Shown: piece after piece, positions 54,769 through 64,000 of the stretch | How positions within the stretch are numbered: position 1 is the first letter of the stretch | How the letters are laid out: every line of letters starts with the position of its first letter | Source: Limibacillus halophilus | GTDB taxonomy: Bacteria; Pseudomonadota; Alphaproteobacteria; Kiloniellales; CECT-8803 | Direction: 5' to 3' | NCBI RefSeq assembly: GCF_014191775.1 | Contig: NZ_JACHXA010000002.1 | Span: forward strand, 434,001-498,000 | Length of the DNA: 64,000 nucleotides | The notes under the pieces: model-generated | The model's database searches: none | What the model saw: the letters and a program-made list of their open reading frames with translations, nothing else | What the model was told of the DNA's origin: nothing | Translations under genes and position numbers: made by a program

Positions 54769-54797
54769 ATTTGGGGTCGGTAAAAATCAGCGTCAAG
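54769..54797 (-). promoter_or_regulatory. Sigma-32 heat-shock promoter of hsp20
   Basis: On the minus strand CTTGAC (54797-54792), with upstream TTCCCT, and CCCCAAAT (54776-54769) are separated by 15 bases. This matches the E. coli consensus CTTGAA-N13-15-CCCCATNT including the spacing. The transcript would have a leader of about 120 bases. Confidence 0.75.
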
Positions 54798-54840
54798 AGG
54801 GAATTTTTCGAGAAGGTGCGCTGCGTAACTCAGCCGACGC

Positions 54841-54887
54841 AAAAAAGCCCTCGGGTCGCCGCTGATACGGCGCCCCGAAAGGCTTTT
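54841..54887 (-). terminator. Terminator of rpmE
   Basis: Nested pairs AAAAGCC/GGCTTTT, TCGGG/CCCGA and CGCCG/CGGCG give a long stem on the minus strand, followed by TTTTTT. Confidence 0.9.
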
Positions 54888-54913
54888 GACTTACCGACGG
54901 TAAGGCGTCGAAC

Positions 54914-55138
54914 TTAGGACTTAAGGCCGAGACCCTGGAAACGCTTGTTGAACTTGGCAAGCTGGCCGCCGCTATCCATGAGGCGGTGCACGCCCGTCCA
55001 AGCCGGGTGCGTTTTGGGATCGATGTCCAGACGGAGGGTATCGCCCTCTTTGCCCATGGTTGAGCGCGTCTCGAACTCGGTGCCGTCCGTCATGATGACT
55101 TTAATCGTGTGGTAGTCTGGGTGAATGTCTGTCTTCAT
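54914..55138 (-). CDS. rpmE: 50S ribosomal protein L31, cysteine-free form
   Basis: The 74-residue protein starts [29 protein letters not shown] and ends [13 protein letters not shown]. The zinc-binding cysteines of the classic L31 are absent, so it is of the C- (zinc-free) kind usual in alphaproteobacteria. The ATG at 55138 has AGGAG nearby; the upstream in-frame extension has no L31 similarity. It is divergent from the following ABC gene. Confidence 0.95.
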   Translation of the reverse strand: MKTDIHPDYHTIKVIMTDGTEFETRSTMGKEGDTLRLDIDPKTHPAWTGVHRLMDSGGQLAKFNKRFQGLGLKS

Positions 55139-55329
55139 CGGTTCTGCTCCTGAAGTGGCGGTTTCTATAGCCGAGGTACGAAGCCAAGGCAAGGCCCGCG
55201 ATCCAATTTTTCCCTGGAACTTGAGCCAAGCCGGGCAATGAGATAGCAATAAACCGTGCCGCCACTGTCAGGTTGGCCGATTCCCGGACCCAAAACGACG
55301 AAACCAGGAAAAGCAGGACACGCCGGACA

Positions 55330-57150
55330 ATGATGCGCGAACCCTCATCCGCCGACGACCCATCACACGAGGATAAGCCGCGAAAAAAGGACTTGCGGCC
55401 GCTGGCGCGGCTCTGGCCGTTCCTCTTGCCTTACAAGAAGAACATCATCTACGCCCTTCTCGCGGTGCTGTTCTCCGTATCCATCGTGCTGACCGTTGGC
55501 TGGGGCATCCGCTTTCTGGTCGATACCGGTCTTTCCGAGGGCAGTATCGCCCTCCTCAACAAGGCCGTGATCGGTCTGTTCTTCCTCGTCCTCCTATTGG
55601 CCATCTCGGTTTACTTCCGCTTTTACAGCGTCACGTGGCTCGGCGAACGGGTCGTGGCGGACATGCGGCGTGCGGTTTTTGATCATGTGGTGAAGTTATC
55701 GCCGGCGTTTTACGAGATTACCAGAACCGGCGAAGTACTCTCGCGGGTCACCACCGACACCACACTTCTTCAAGTCGTCGTCGGCACCTCCCTACCTATC
55801 GCCGTACGCAATGTGCTGCTGTTCATCGGCGGCAGCATCGCTTTGTTCGTCACCAGTCCGAAACTCACGCTTATGGTCTTCCTGGTGCTGCCGCTGGTCA
55901 TTCCGCCCATCATCATCCTGGGCAAGAAGGTGCGCCGCCTCAGCCGCGAATCCCAGGACCGGGTTGCGGATGTGGGAAGCCGTCTGAATGAAACGCTGTA
56001 CGGTATTCGCGTCGTGCAGGCCTTTGGGCATGAAGCCCGCGAACGCAACCGCTTTGCCAGTGAGGCGGAGGAAGCCTTCCAGTCGGCTGTACGCCGCACC
56101 AGGGCCAGAGCCGGGCTCACTGCCATTGTCATTCTACTGGCGTTCTCGGCGGTCGCTTCCGTGCTGTGGGTTGGCGGTTACGATGTGATCGAAGGCCGAC
56201 TCTCGCCCGGCGACCTCTCTGCGTTTGTGTTTTACTCGATCATCGTTTCAGGTTCGATGGGCGCGTTGTCCGAAGTTGTCGGAGATCTGCAACGCGCCGC
56301 CGGCGCAACCGAACGCATCTATGAATTGCTGGAAGTGGAACCGGATATCATCGCTCCCACGCAGATCGTACCTTTGCCGGTGCCACCGCGGGGCGAGGTT
56401 CATTTCCGGAATGTGACCTTTCGCTATCCCTCCAGACCGAGGGATGCCGCACTCGATAGGTTCGATCTGACCGTGGGTTCTGGCGAAAAAGTCGCTCTCG
56501 TGGGTCCCTCCGGCGCGGGGAAATCGACGGTTTTCCAATTGTTGCTGCGATTCTACGACCCACAAGAGGGCGAGATTCTGTTTGACGGCGTCGATCTGCG
56601 AGCCGCTGATCCCGGCCACCTGCGCGCGCGCATTGGGCTGGTGCCTCAAGAACCTACGATCTTCTCGGCCACGATCGCCGAGAACATCCGCTATGGCCGT
56701 CCCGACGCCAGCGACGAGGAAGTCGAAGCCGCTGCCACCGCGGCTTACGCAACGGAGTTCATCGACACGCTGCCCGAGAAATTCGAAACCTTTGTCGGCG
56801 AGCGCGGCGTGCGTCTGTCCGGCGGCCAGCGCCAGCGTGTCGCCATTGCCCGCGCCATCCTTCGTGACCCGGCCCTTCTTTTGCTGGATGAAGCAACCAG
56901 TTCTCTTGACGCTGAGAGCGAGCGGATGGTGCAGCAGGCCTTGGAGCGCCTGATGAAGGGCAGAACCACCTTGATCATTGCCCACCGCTTGGCGACCGTT
57001 AAGAAGGCGGATCGTATCGAGGTGATTGACAATGGCAGCATCGTCGATCGGGGAACCCACGAAGAACTGACAGCCAGAAGCGGGCTATACGAACGGCTGG
57101 CGTCCCTGCAGTTTCAAACCAGCGGGGACCTGGATACCGCAGCCTCTTGA
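55330..57150 (+). CDS. MsbA-like ABC exporter
   Basis: The 606-residue half exporter has six helices in the N-terminal half (about 35-315): LWPFLLPYKKNIIYALLAVLFS, FRFYSVTWLGERVVADMRRAVFDHV, FYEITRTGEVLSRVTTDTTLL. The ATPase has Walker A GPSGAGKST, Q-loop LVPQEPTIFSATI, signature LSGGQRQRVAIARA, Walker B LLLLDEATSSLD and switch HRL. Relatives export lipids or drugs. It is the second exporter in the window but not paired with the first. The start is set at ATG 55330; a TTG at 55273 is in frame. Substrate not inferable. Confidence 0.9.
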   Translation: MMREPSSADDPSHEDKPRKKDLRPLARLWPFLLPYKKNIIYALLAVLFSVSIVLTVGWGIRFLVDTGLSEGSIALLNKAVIGLFFLVLLLAISVYFRFYSVTWLGERVVADMRRAVFDHVVKLSPAFYEITRTGEVLSRVTTDTTLLQVVVGTSLPIAVRNVLLFIGGSIALFVTSPKLTLMVFLVLPLVIPPIIILGKKVRRLSRESQDRVADVGSRLNETLYGIRVVQAFGHEARERNRFASEAEEAFQSAVRRTRARAGLTAIVILLAFSAVASVLWVGGYDVIEGRLSPGDLSAFVFYSIIVSGSMGALSEVVGDLQRAAGATERIYELLEVEPDIIAPTQIVPLPVPPRGEVHFRNVTFRYPSRPRDAALDRFDLTVGSGEKVALVGPSGAGKSTVFQLLLRFYDPQEGEILFDGVDLRAADPGHLRARIGLVPQEPTIFSATIAENIRYGRPDASDEEVEAAATAAYATEFIDTLPEKFETFVGERGVRLSGGQRQRVAIARAILRDPALLLLDEATSSLDAESERMVQQALERLMKGRTTLIIAHRLATVKKADRIEVIDNGSIVDRGTHEELTARSGLYERLASLQFQTSGDLDTAAS

Positions 57151-57157
57151 TGTTCGA

Positions 57158-59308
57158 TCAAGCTGCCTTGCGCAGCCTGCGAACCAGCCCCAGGACTTCC
57201 TGGGCAGCAGTGGGAATGTTGGTCCCGGGCCCATAGATGGCGGCTACGCCGGCATCCTTCAGGAAGCTGTAATCCTGTTGCGGTATCACGCCGCCGCAAA
57301 TCACGACGATATCTTCCGCGCCCTGATCGCGCAGAGCCTGGATAAGTTGCGGCACCAATGTTTTGTGCCCGGCTGCCTGGCTGGAGGCGCCGATAATATG
57401 GACATCATTCTCCAAGGCCTGGCGGGCCGCCTCTGCCGGCGTTTGGAACAGTGGGCCGATATCGACATCGAAACCCAAGTCGGCAAAAGCGGTGGCGATG
57501 ATCTTCGCCCCGCGGTCATGGCCGTCCTGGCCCAGCTTGACGACCAGCATACGCGGGCGTCGGCCCTCTTCGTTTGCAAAGGCCTCCACATCCCGGCGAA
57601 TTGCCTGGAAATCCTCGTCTTGATCATAGGCCGAGCCATATACGCCTGAGATCGATTGGGTCGTCGCCTGATAGCGCCCGTAGACCTTTTCCAGGGTGCT
57701 GGATATCTCACCGACCGTTGCCCGGGCGCGGGTGGCGACGACCGCCAGTTCAAGCAAGTTACCCTCGTCGGTTTCCGCCGCCTTGGCCAAAGCCTGGAGC
57801 GCCTGCTGACAAGCCTGCTCATCACGCTCGGCGCGGATGCGCTTCAAGCGTTCAACCTGGCCCTGCAAGACCTTTGTGTTATCGATATCCAGGGCCGGAA
57901 CCGCGACATCCTCCTCCGGCTGATAACGATTGACGCCGACGATGGTTTCCTCGCCCCGGTCGACGCGCGCTTGCCAGCGGGCCGCCGACTCCTCGATGCG
58001 CAGCTTGGGCATGCCGCTCTCGACCGCCTTGGTCATACCGCCCATCTCCTCAACCTCGGCAATCAGCGCCTCGGCGTGCTGGACTAAACTGGCGGTCAGG
58101 CTTTCGACGTAGTAACTGCCGGCCAGCGGATCGACGACCTTGGTAACGCCGGTTTCCTCGGCCAGGATGAGCTGTGTGTTGCGGGCGATTCTTGCGGAGA
58201 ACTTGGTCGGCAGGCCAATGGCCTCGTCGAAGGAATTGGTATGCAGCGACTGCGTGCCGCCCAGAGCAGCCGCCATCGCCTCATAGGCAGTGCGGATGAT
58301 GTTGTTGTACGGGTCCTGCTCGGTCAGGCTGACCCCCGATGTCTGACAATGTGTCCTGAGCGCCAGGGAACGTTCGTCCTTTGGGTCGAACTGCCGCATC
58401 AGCTTGGACCAGAGGTAGCGCGCCGCCCGCAGCTTGGCGACTTCCATGAAAAAGTTCATGCCAATGGCAAAGAAGAAGGAAAGACGTGGAGCAAAGCGAT
58501 CGACGTCCAACCCGCGTGAGCGAGCGACCCGCACATACTCCAGTCCGTCGGCCAGGGTGAAGGCAAGTTCCTGGACCGCCGTCGCTCCGGCTTCTTGCAT
58601 GTGATAGCCGGAGATCGAGATTGAGTTGAAGCGTGGCATATGCTCGGCGGTAAAGGCGATGATATCGGCAACGATCCGCATAGAGGGCCGCGGCGGGTAG
58701 ATATAGGTGTTGCGAACCATGAATTCCTTGAGGATGTCGTTCTGGATCGTTCCGGCAAGTTGTGCATGGGGAACCCCCTGCTCTTCTCCAGCCACGATGT
58801 AACCCGCCAAAACCGGCAACACAGCGCCGTTCATGGTCATGGAAACGGTCATCTGATCCAACGGAATGCCATCGAATAGGATCTTCATGTCCTCAACCGA
58901 GTCGATAGCGACGCCGGCCTTGCCAACATCGCCGACAACACGGGGGTGATCGCTGTCATAGCCCCGATGTGTCGCCAAATCGAAGGCGACCGATAGGCCT
59001 TTCTGACCTGCTTTCAGATTGGCCCGGTAAAAGGCATTGGAATCCTCGGCGGTTGAGAAGCCGGCATACTGGCGGATAGTCCAGGGTCGACCGGCATACA
59101 TGGTCGCCTTGGGGCCACGAAGATAGGGCGCAAAACCGGGTAGCGATCCCAGCGTTTCCAATTCGGCCAGATCAGCTTCGGTGTAAAGCGGTTTGACCGC
59201 AATGCCTTCTGGCGTTTGCCAAGTAAGGTCTGAAGGGCTCTTTCCCTTCAATTCCTTTTGCGCTACCGCCTCCCAATCGGAAAGCGTCTTCTTGTCGAAA
59301 CCGGCCAT
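57158..59308 (-). CDS. Methylmalonyl-CoA mutase, catalytic subunit
   Basis: The 716-residue adenosylcobalamin enzyme interconverts methylmalonyl-CoA and succinyl-CoA. The N-terminal barrel (about 40-560) has [62 protein letters not shown] and [22 protein letters not shown]. The cobalamin domain (about 580-716) has GQDGHDRG with the lower-ligand histidine. It is complete, like E. coli Sbm; no small (MutA-like) subunit gene is adjacent. It points to propionate, branched-chain amino acid or ethylmalonyl-CoA metabolism. Its chaperone MeaB is encoded about 5 kb away. Confidence 0.96.
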   Translation of the reverse strand: MAGFDKKTLSDWEAVAQKELKGKSPSDLTWQTPEGIAVKPLYTEADLAELETLGSLPGFAPYLRGPKATMYAGRPWTIRQYAGFSTAEDSNAFYRANLKAGQKGLSVAFDLATHRGYDSDHPRVVGDVGKAGVAIDSVEDMKILFDGIPLDQMTVSMTMNGAVLPVLAGYIVAGEEQGVPHAQLAGTIQNDILKEFMVRNTYIYPPRPSMRIVADIIAFTAEHMPRFNSISISGYHMQEAGATAVQELAFTLADGLEYVRVARSRGLDVDRFAPRLSFFFAIGMNFFMEVAKLRAARYLWSKLMRQFDPKDERSLALRTHCQTSGVSLTEQDPYNNIIRTAYEAMAAALGGTQSLHTNSFDEAIGLPTKFSARIARNTQLILAEETGVTKVVDPLAGSYYVESLTASLVQHAEALIAEVEEMGGMTKAVESGMPKLRIEESAARWQARVDRGEETIVGVNRYQPEEDVAVPALDIDNTKVLQGQVERLKRIRAERDEQACQQALQALAKAAETDEGNLLELAVVATRARATVGEISSTLEKVYGRYQATTQSISGVYGSAYDQDEDFQAIRRDVEAFANEEGRRPRMLVVKLGQDGHDRGAKIIATAFADLGFDVDIGPLFQTPAEAARQALENDVHIIGASSQAAGHKTLVPQLIQALRDQGAEDIVVICGGVIPQQDYSFLKDAGVAAIYGPGTNIPTAAQEVLGLVRRLRKAA

Positions 59309-59453
59309 GCCACCGTCCTTGCCATCATCCCTCGGGCAGGACCCTTAGCTTTTCAGCTCAGGCCCGCCTATGTCGCAGTGCAATAATTTTGCCACTATAA
59401 GGCCGTGCCGCGGTCCGCGTCCATATGTCAGGGATTCGCACCGCTGTTACCGG

Positions 59454-60527
59454 TTAGCGCCGATGATCCGCGCCGATGGCTTCCGAGAGGCTTGCGTACC
59501 CATCCCGGCGTAAGAAGTCCGCCAAGCCCTCCTTTATCTCCGGGATCAAGTTTGGCCCCCGATAAACAAGGCCGGTGTATAACTGAACCAGGCTGGCCCC
59601 GGCGCGTATCTTCGCATAGGCGTCCGCGGCGCTGAAAATTCCCCCGACGCCTACCAGCGGCAACTTCCCTGCGGTCAAATGGTAGAAATCGGCCAGAACC
59701 TTTGTCGAAGGCGCAAAGAGCGGCCGTCCGGATAGACCGCCGGTTTGGTCTTTGCTTTCACTCCGCAGGCCGGGCGGGCGTTCGATGGTGGTATTGCAAA
59801 CGATCAAACCGGACAATTCGGTCGCAAGCGCAACCTCGGCGATGTCGGCCTTGTCCTGTTCGGTCAGGTCCGGTGCGACCTTAAGCAGCAACGGTGGTTG
59901 GCTTGCCAATCGGCGGCGCGCAGCCTGCACCGCTTCTATCAACTTTTGCAGGCTTTCCCGGCTCTGCAGCGCCCGCAGGCCCGGCGTATTGGGCGAGGAT
60001 ACATTGATGACGAGATAGTCCGCGTAAGGCCCCAATGTTTCAACGCCCCTGCAGTAGTCGGCGGCAGCGTCATCGCTGGTCTTGTTCTTGCCGAGATTGA
60101 CACCCAACGGTGCAGTAAGAGCGGGTTGTCCTGAATTGCGCAGGCGCGCCAGACGCGCGGCCACCCGGGTCATGCCCTCGCTGTTAAAGCCGTAACGGTT
60201 GATGACTGCCTCGTCTTGCCGAAGTCGGAAGACCCGCGGCCGCGGATTGCCGGGTTGAGGCTGGGGGGTAACGGAACCGATCTCCACCAGTCCCAAACCC
60301 AGGCCGATCATTGGCCGCACCGCCTCTGCATGTTTATCAAAGCCCGCCGCGATACCGACCGGATTGCGGAAGGTGAGCCCCCAGACGTCCAGTTGTAGGA
60401 TCGGATCGTCCTTGTACCCGCCAGCAGAGGCCAAACCGGCTTGCAATGCCCGGATCGTCAGCCGGTGCGCCCGCTCGGGATCGAGCGATGCCAGCAGGGG
60501 AGCCGCAAGGGAATAGAGCCTAGTCAC
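59454..60527 (-). CDS. pyrD: Dihydroorotate dehydrogenase (quinone), class 2
   Basis: The 357-residue FMN enzyme of the inner membrane passes electrons from dihydroorotate to quinone in pyrimidine synthesis. It has the class 2 N-terminal quinone helix region (LAAPLLASLDPERAHRLTIRAL), FRNPVGIAAGFDKHAE, GLVEIGSVTPQPQPGNPRPRVFRL, the catalytic serine in VINVSSPNTPGLR, LLLKVAPDLTEQD and GVGGIFSAADAYAKIRAGASLVQLYTGL. GTG start at 60527. It lies six bases after a DUF952 gene, a usual pairing. Confidence 0.95.
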   Translation of the reverse strand: MTRLYSLAAPLLASLDPERAHRLTIRALQAGLASAGGYKDDPILQLDVWGLTFRNPVGIAAGFDKHAEAVRPMIGLGLGLVEIGSVTPQPQPGNPRPRVFRLRQDEAVINRYGFNSEGMTRVAARLARLRNSGQPALTAPLGVNLGKNKTSDDAAADYCRGVETLGPYADYLVINVSSPNTPGLRALQSRESLQKLIEAVQAARRRLASQPPLLLKVAPDLTEQDKADIAEVALATELSGLIVCNTTIERPPGLRSESKDQTGGLSGRPLFAPSTKVLADFYHLTAGKLPLVGVGGIFSAADAYAKIRAGASLVQLYTGLVYRGPNLIPEIKEGLADFLRRDGYASLSEAIGADHRR

Positions 60528-60533
60528 GCGTGC

Positions 60534-60881
60534 TCAGTAAGCCTCCGGAAACAGGTGTCGCTCTTCGGCATCCAGATGCAATGGCCAGGTTCGGATAACC
60601 GCCGTCAAGGGTAGCGGGCCATAAAGGTGCGGGAACAAATGACCACCGCGCGACGGCTCCCATTTCAAGGCATCACCAAGCCGCGCCGGATCGACGGCGA
60701 TCAACACCAGATTATCCTGTCCGGCGCGGTGCTTTGCCGCGCTCGCCTCAACCTGTTCGGCTCTGGAAAAATGGATGAAGCCATCGGCCCGATCTTGCGA
60801 TGAGCCGAGATAGCGGCCTTCCGCTTCTGCGGCCGCCCATTCGTCAATGCGACAGATATGATAGATGCGTTTGTTCACCAT
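60534..60881 (-). CDS. DUF952-family protein
   Basis: The 115-residue protein starts RIYHICRIDEWAAAEAEGRY and has GFIHFSRAEQVEA, LVLIAVDPARLGDALKWEPSRGG and HLFPHLYGPLPLTAVI, all family marks. Function is not established; the fold resembles ADP-ribosyl transferase-like small domains in some analyses. The ATG at 60881 (MVNKR) is the natural start. It is in an operon with pyrD. Confidence 0.85.
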   Translation of the reverse strand: MVNKRIYHICRIDEWAAAEAEGRYLGSSQDRADGFIHFSRAEQVEASAAKHRAGQDNLVLIAVDPARLGDALKWEPSRGGHLFPHLYGPLPLTAVIRTWPLHLDAEERHLFPEAY

Positions 60882-60995
60882 GGCGGCGCAGACTAGCCCA
60901 AGGCAGTCCGCATGAACAGTGATTGCAGGCGCTTGCCGCGGATCGTGTCTGGGGTATGCTAATGCCATCAATTCTGGCAAGCGGAGCGGAGCGTC

Positions 60996-61835
60996 ATGAA
61001 GCCTATACATTTTGTGAACGGCGGCTGGAAGTCGGGCAATCCGGCGATCATTGGACCGATGGATCACGTAATGTGGATGGCCTCGACGGTCTTTGACGGC
61101 GCCCGGGCCTTTGACAATCTGGTCCCGGACCTGGATCAGCACTGCCAACGGCTTGTGAACTCGGCAAACAACTTTGGACTGAAAGCAATCCTCACCGCAC
61201 CGGAGATTCAGGAGCTCTGCCTGGATGGCGTCAGCCGCTTCAAGAAGGGCTCGGAGCTATACATCCGCCCAATGTTCTTTGCCGAATCCGGCTTCGTGTC
61301 CCCCGACCCGGAATCGACACGCTTTTGTCTGTCGGTTTATGAGGCGCCGCTGCCCAAACCGAAAGGCATGTCCGTCACCCTCTCTTCGTTCCGCCGCCCG
61401 TCACCCAACATGGCGCCGACCCTGGCCAAGGCGTCCTGTCTTTATCCCGCATCCGGCATGGCGCTCAGGGAAGCCTCCGCGAAGGGTTTTGACAACGCCG
61501 TGGTTCTGGACGCCATCGGCAATGTGGCGGAGCTGGCGACCGCAAATATCTGGATGGTGAAGGACGGCGCCGCGCACACTCCCATTCCCAACGGCACCTT
61601 CCTGAACGGCGTGACGCGTCAACGGGTCGCTGGCCTGCTCAGCAAAGCCGGAATCAAGGTTCATGAGCGCAGCATCACCTACCCTGAGCTCTGCGATGCG
61701 GACGAGCTTTTCACCACCGGTAACTACGGCAAAGTCATGCCGATCACCCGCATCGAGAAACGCGACCTGCAACCCGGTCCGGTCTATGCCCGCGCCCGCG
61801 ATCTTTACTGGTCCTACGCCCACGGCGACGCCTGA
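60996..61835 (+). CDS. Class IV aminotransferase, branched-chain aminotransferase-like
   Basis: The 279-residue PLP enzyme of fold type IV has VFDGARAFDN, YIRPMFFAESG, the Schiff-base lysine in LAKASCLYPASGMALREA, DAIGNVAELATANIW and NGTFLNGVTRQRV. Order and length match IlvE-like enzymes that exchange amino groups with branched-chain 2-oxo acids, but members also act on D-amino acids or as 4-amino-4-deoxychorismate lyases. It is divergent from the DUF952-pyrD pair, with its start 114 bases away. Confidence 0.85.
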   Translation: MKPIHFVNGGWKSGNPAIIGPMDHVMWMASTVFDGARAFDNLVPDLDQHCQRLVNSANNFGLKAILTAPEIQELCLDGVSRFKKGSELYIRPMFFAESGFVSPDPESTRFCLSVYEAPLPKPKGMSVTLSSFRRPSPNMAPTLAKASCLYPASGMALREASAKGFDNAVVLDAIGNVAELATANIWMVKDGAAHTPIPNGTFLNGVTRQRVAGLLSKAGIKVHERSITYPELCDADELFTTGNYGKVMPITRIEKRDLQPGPVYARARDLYWSYAHGDA

Positions 61836-61896
61836 GGAAACATCATTTCCCGGGAGGTTTAAGTAAAGAGTCTCCGCCAAACGCAATCTTGGCTTT

Positions 61897-62283
61897 TCAG
61901 AGGACTGCCTGGATCAGGATCATCAGGACGCCGGAGCCAAGGATATAGCCGCCGTCGACGAGCATCGCATAAGTGGATTTCTTGAGGAATGCGCCTGCGG
62001 AGACGACGAACATCATCGCGGCCAGGATTGCCAGGATCGCTGTCCAGAACGCAGCCTGCGCCGCCAGGAGGCCGATCACCAGCGATAGCAGCGCAAGCGC
62101 CACCAATTGACTGGCCATGGCGAAGTACGGCATCTCCGAACCTTGGCCAAGCGCTACGCCCGACCCCTCGGCCCAACCCTTGCCGAAAACCTTTGGGCTA
62201 TAGACCAGCCAACCAAACAGGAACGCAACGATGGTTCCAACGGCGACGGCAAGAAGATTCAACGGCTCTATTGCAGTGGGCAT
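61897..62283 (-). CDS. DUF1761-family membrane protein
   Basis: The 128-residue protein has four helices (about 8-28, 55-75, 78-98, 105-126). The family mark GWLVYSPKVFGKGW follows the first. Function unknown. It lies between the aminotransferase (convergent) and lysK (same strand, 69 bases away). Confidence 0.85.
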   Translation of the reverse strand: MPTAIEPLNLLAVAVGTIVAFLFGWLVYSPKVFGKGWAEGSGVALGQGSEMPYFAMASQLVALALLSLVIGLLAAQAAFWTAILAILAAMMFVVSAGAFLKKSTYAMLVDGGYILGSGVLMILIQAVL

Positions 62284-62352
62284 CGCGGATAATCCTCCGT
62301 CTTGGTTATGGCGGCCCTAAAAGCCACACCCCTGCCTGCACGTGCCGAGAGT

Positions 62353-63936
62353 CTACTTGCTGAGGTCCTCACCCGCCAGAGCCCGTTTGATCAGCGAGAG
62401 GAAATTCTCGCGACCGTAGAGGGCTATGAAGGAACCCATGCGCGGCCCCTGCTCCTGCCCCAACAGCACTTCGTAAAGCGCCTTGAACCAATGCCGCAGG
62501 GATTCGAAGGGATGGCGTTTGCCGACTTCATAGACCTGTGTCTGGATATCCTCGGCGCTCGCGTCGGCGGGCAAGGCTTCCAGGACCGATACAAGATCGG
62601 TAAAGGCCGCCCGGTCGACATCGTTGACTGCGCGGTAGGCCTTATGCGGCAACACGAAATCCCGGTAATAAACCAGCGCGTAGGAAACCAAGCGGTCCAA
62701 CAATGGCGTATTCTCCGGCGTGGTGCCGGGGAAGTAACGCTCGATAAAGCCCCAGATCACCGTCCGATCTTCGGTGTTGGCCACACTGGCTAGATTCAGC
62801 AACAAGCCGAACGACAAGGGACAGGTCGTTCCGGGCGCCTCACCGTTGTGAATATGCCAGATTGGGTTTTCAATCTGGCGCTCCGGGGTTTCGTCGGGAA
62901 ACTTTTCCAGGAAGGTCAGATATTCGTCCACGGTCTTCGGGATGACATCGAAGAACAGCTTCTTGGCGGCGCGCGGCTTGTGATACATGAAGAGCGCCAG
63001 GCTCTCGGGCGGCGCATAGGTCAGCCACTCGTCCACCGAAAGACCGTTGCCCTTCGATTTGGAAATCTTCTGGCCCTTTTCATCCAGGAACAGTTCGTAG
63101 TTGAAGCCGTCGGGCTTGCGCCCACCCATTGCATCGCAAATGCGGCCTGCCAACTTCACTGAATCAATCAGGTCCTTGCCGGACATTTCGTAATCGACGC
63201 CCAGCGCATACCATCGCATACCCCAGTCGGGCTTCCACTGCAGCTTGCAGTTGCCGCCGGTGACCGGCAATTCGACCTTCCGGCCGCTTTCATCCTCGAA
63301 AACGATGGTTCCGGCATCGACGTTGCGCTCCAGGATCGGAACCTGCAGGACATGCCCGGTCTTGGGGCATATCGGCAGGAAAGGACTGTAGGTCTGCTGC
63401 CGCTCCTCGCGCAGACTGGGCAGCATGATCTCCATGATCTCGTCATAATGACGCAGCACGTCTAACAGGGCCTTGTCGAACTTTCCCGCGAAGTACCAAT
63501 CCGTCGAGGATTGGAACTCATACTCGAAACCGAAGGAGTCCAGGAAGGCGCGCAGTCTGGCATTGTTGTGATGGCCAAAACTCTCGTGCGTGCCGAAGGG
63601 GTCGGGTATCCGGGTCAAGGGCTTGTTCAGATGCTCGCGCAGCATTTCCTTGTTGGGAACGTTTTCGGGCACCTTTCGCAGGCCGTCCATATCATCGGAA
63701 AAGCAGAACAGACGCGTGGGAACATCCGATAGGCGCTGAAACGCCTGGCGCACCATGGTGGTGCGCACGACTTCGCCGAAGGTGCCGATATGAGGCAGTC
63801 CGGACGGTCCATAGCCGGTCTCGAAGAGAACGTAGCCTTTCTCCGGCGTTTTTCCTCCGATGCGCTCGACTAGCTTACGCGCTTCCTCGAAGGGCCATGC
63901 GCGGGCCTCCTGGGCCAGTTCGCGCTCGTTGGACAT
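62353..63936 (-). CDS. lysK: Lysyl-tRNA synthetase, class I
   Basis: The 527-residue enzyme is the Rossmann-type class I form found in archaea, spirochetes and alphaproteobacteria. It shows HIGH-like [13 protein letters not shown] near residue 45, [11 protein letters not shown] near 285 (KMSKS) and the C-terminal alpha-helical cage. It charges tRNA-Lys. No class II lysS is in the window. The ATG at 63936 is the natural start ([20 protein letters not shown]). Confidence 0.96.
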   Translation of the reverse strand: MSNERELAQEARAWPFEEARKLVERIGGKTPEKGYVLFETGYGPSGLPHIGTFGEVVRTTMVRQAFQRLSDVPTRLFCFSDDMDGLRKVPENVPNKEMLREHLNKPLTRIPDPFGTHESFGHHNNARLRAFLDSFGFEYEFQSSTDWYFAGKFDKALLDVLRHYDEIMEIMLPSLREERQQTYSPFLPICPKTGHVLQVPILERNVDAGTIVFEDESGRKVELPVTGGNCKLQWKPDWGMRWYALGVDYEMSGKDLIDSVKLAGRICDAMGGRKPDGFNYELFLDEKGQKISKSKGNGLSVDEWLTYAPPESLALFMYHKPRAAKKLFFDVIPKTVDEYLTFLEKFPDETPERQIENPIWHIHNGEAPGTTCPLSFGLLLNLASVANTEDRTVIWGFIERYFPGTTPENTPLLDRLVSYALVYYRDFVLPHKAYRAVNDVDRAAFTDLVSVLEALPADASAEDIQTQVYEVGKRHPFESLRHWFKALYEVLLGQEQGPRMGSFIALYGRENFLSLIKRALAGEDLSK

Positions 63937-64000
63937 GACGCCGTTCCTTTTTTCCGTTAGCCAAAAAATTGTGCGGCGCAGAAATTAGGGGGCTGCAGGA

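Noticed and set aside
1..64000. CRISPR arrays, insertion sequences, prophage or integrase genes
   Set aside because: No regularly spaced repeats, transposase or phage structural proteins were seen on either strand.

Overview
The window is a stretch of alphaproteobacterial chromosome, most likely Rhodospirillales in the broad sense. Four conserved neighbourhoods point there: ruvC-ruvA-ruvB-ybgC-tolQ-tolR-tolA-tolB-pal-cpoB-tilS-ftsH-folP-glmM; 5-formyl-THF cyclo-ligase / 6S RNA / zapA / DUF4164 / tkt / gap; rluD-rpoH; and serC-serA. A class I lysyl-tRNA synthetase and a cysteine-free L31 fit the same assignment. I cannot name the genus. Most of the window is ordinary, GC-rich housekeeping DNA with tightly packed, often overlapping genes.

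Layout. 1-6.3 kb is the most accessory-looking part. It holds a MarR regulator and a membrane protein that share a palindromic operator, a class III cyclase/TolB-like/TPR protein, and an AT-rich patch (about 3.6-6.2 kb) with a GT-C type glycosyltransferase, a 47-residue membrane ORF and a small secreted Cys-rich protein. The patch ends next to a tRNA-Glu(CTC) that has its own promoter and terminator. 6.5-19 kb carries a TPR lipid-facing or periplasmic protein, threonine aldolase, rluD, rpoH, hisZ-purA, a PqiA-like protein, serC-serA and an SLC13-type transporter. 18.6-35.7 kb is a long run of minus-strand genes: yebC, ruvCAB, ybgC, tolQRAB, pal, cpoB, tilS, ftsH, folP, glmM, thiD, phzF and maoC. 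They cover Holliday-junction repair, the Tol-Pal envelope machine, tRNA modification, membrane proteolysis, folate, cell-wall precursor and thiamin synthesis.

36-46 kb holds ymdB, 5-FCL, 6S RNA, zapA and DUF4164 on the minus strand. On the plus strand follows a central-carbon run (tkt, gap, a VOC protein, an unknown gene, class I fba, a ThiE-like protein), then efp and suhB. phosphoglycerate kinase, commonly found in such runs, is missing here. 45.8-49.6 kb encodes an OmpA-like Pro/Glu-rich protein followed by a MotA/TolQ-like and a MotB/OmpA-like pair with a very long coiled coil. This is a non-flagellar stator-like module and the most interesting system in the window. 49.7-57 kb has two ABC exporters, meaB, rpmB, a Tat-type dienelactone hydrolase, hsp20 behind a very good sigma-32 promoter, and rpmE. 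57-64 kb has methylmalonyl-CoA mutase, pyrD, DUF952, a branched-chain aminotransferase-like protein, DUF1761 and lysK.

Links between genes. RpoH (9.6 kb) is the probable regulator of the hsp20 promoter at 54.8 kb. MeaB is the probable chaperone of the mutase 5 kb away. The MarR protein probably represses itself and the adjacent membrane gene. I saw no CRISPR array, insertion sequence, prophage or classical defence island. All functional calls rest on reading motifs, lengths and context by eye; no search was run.
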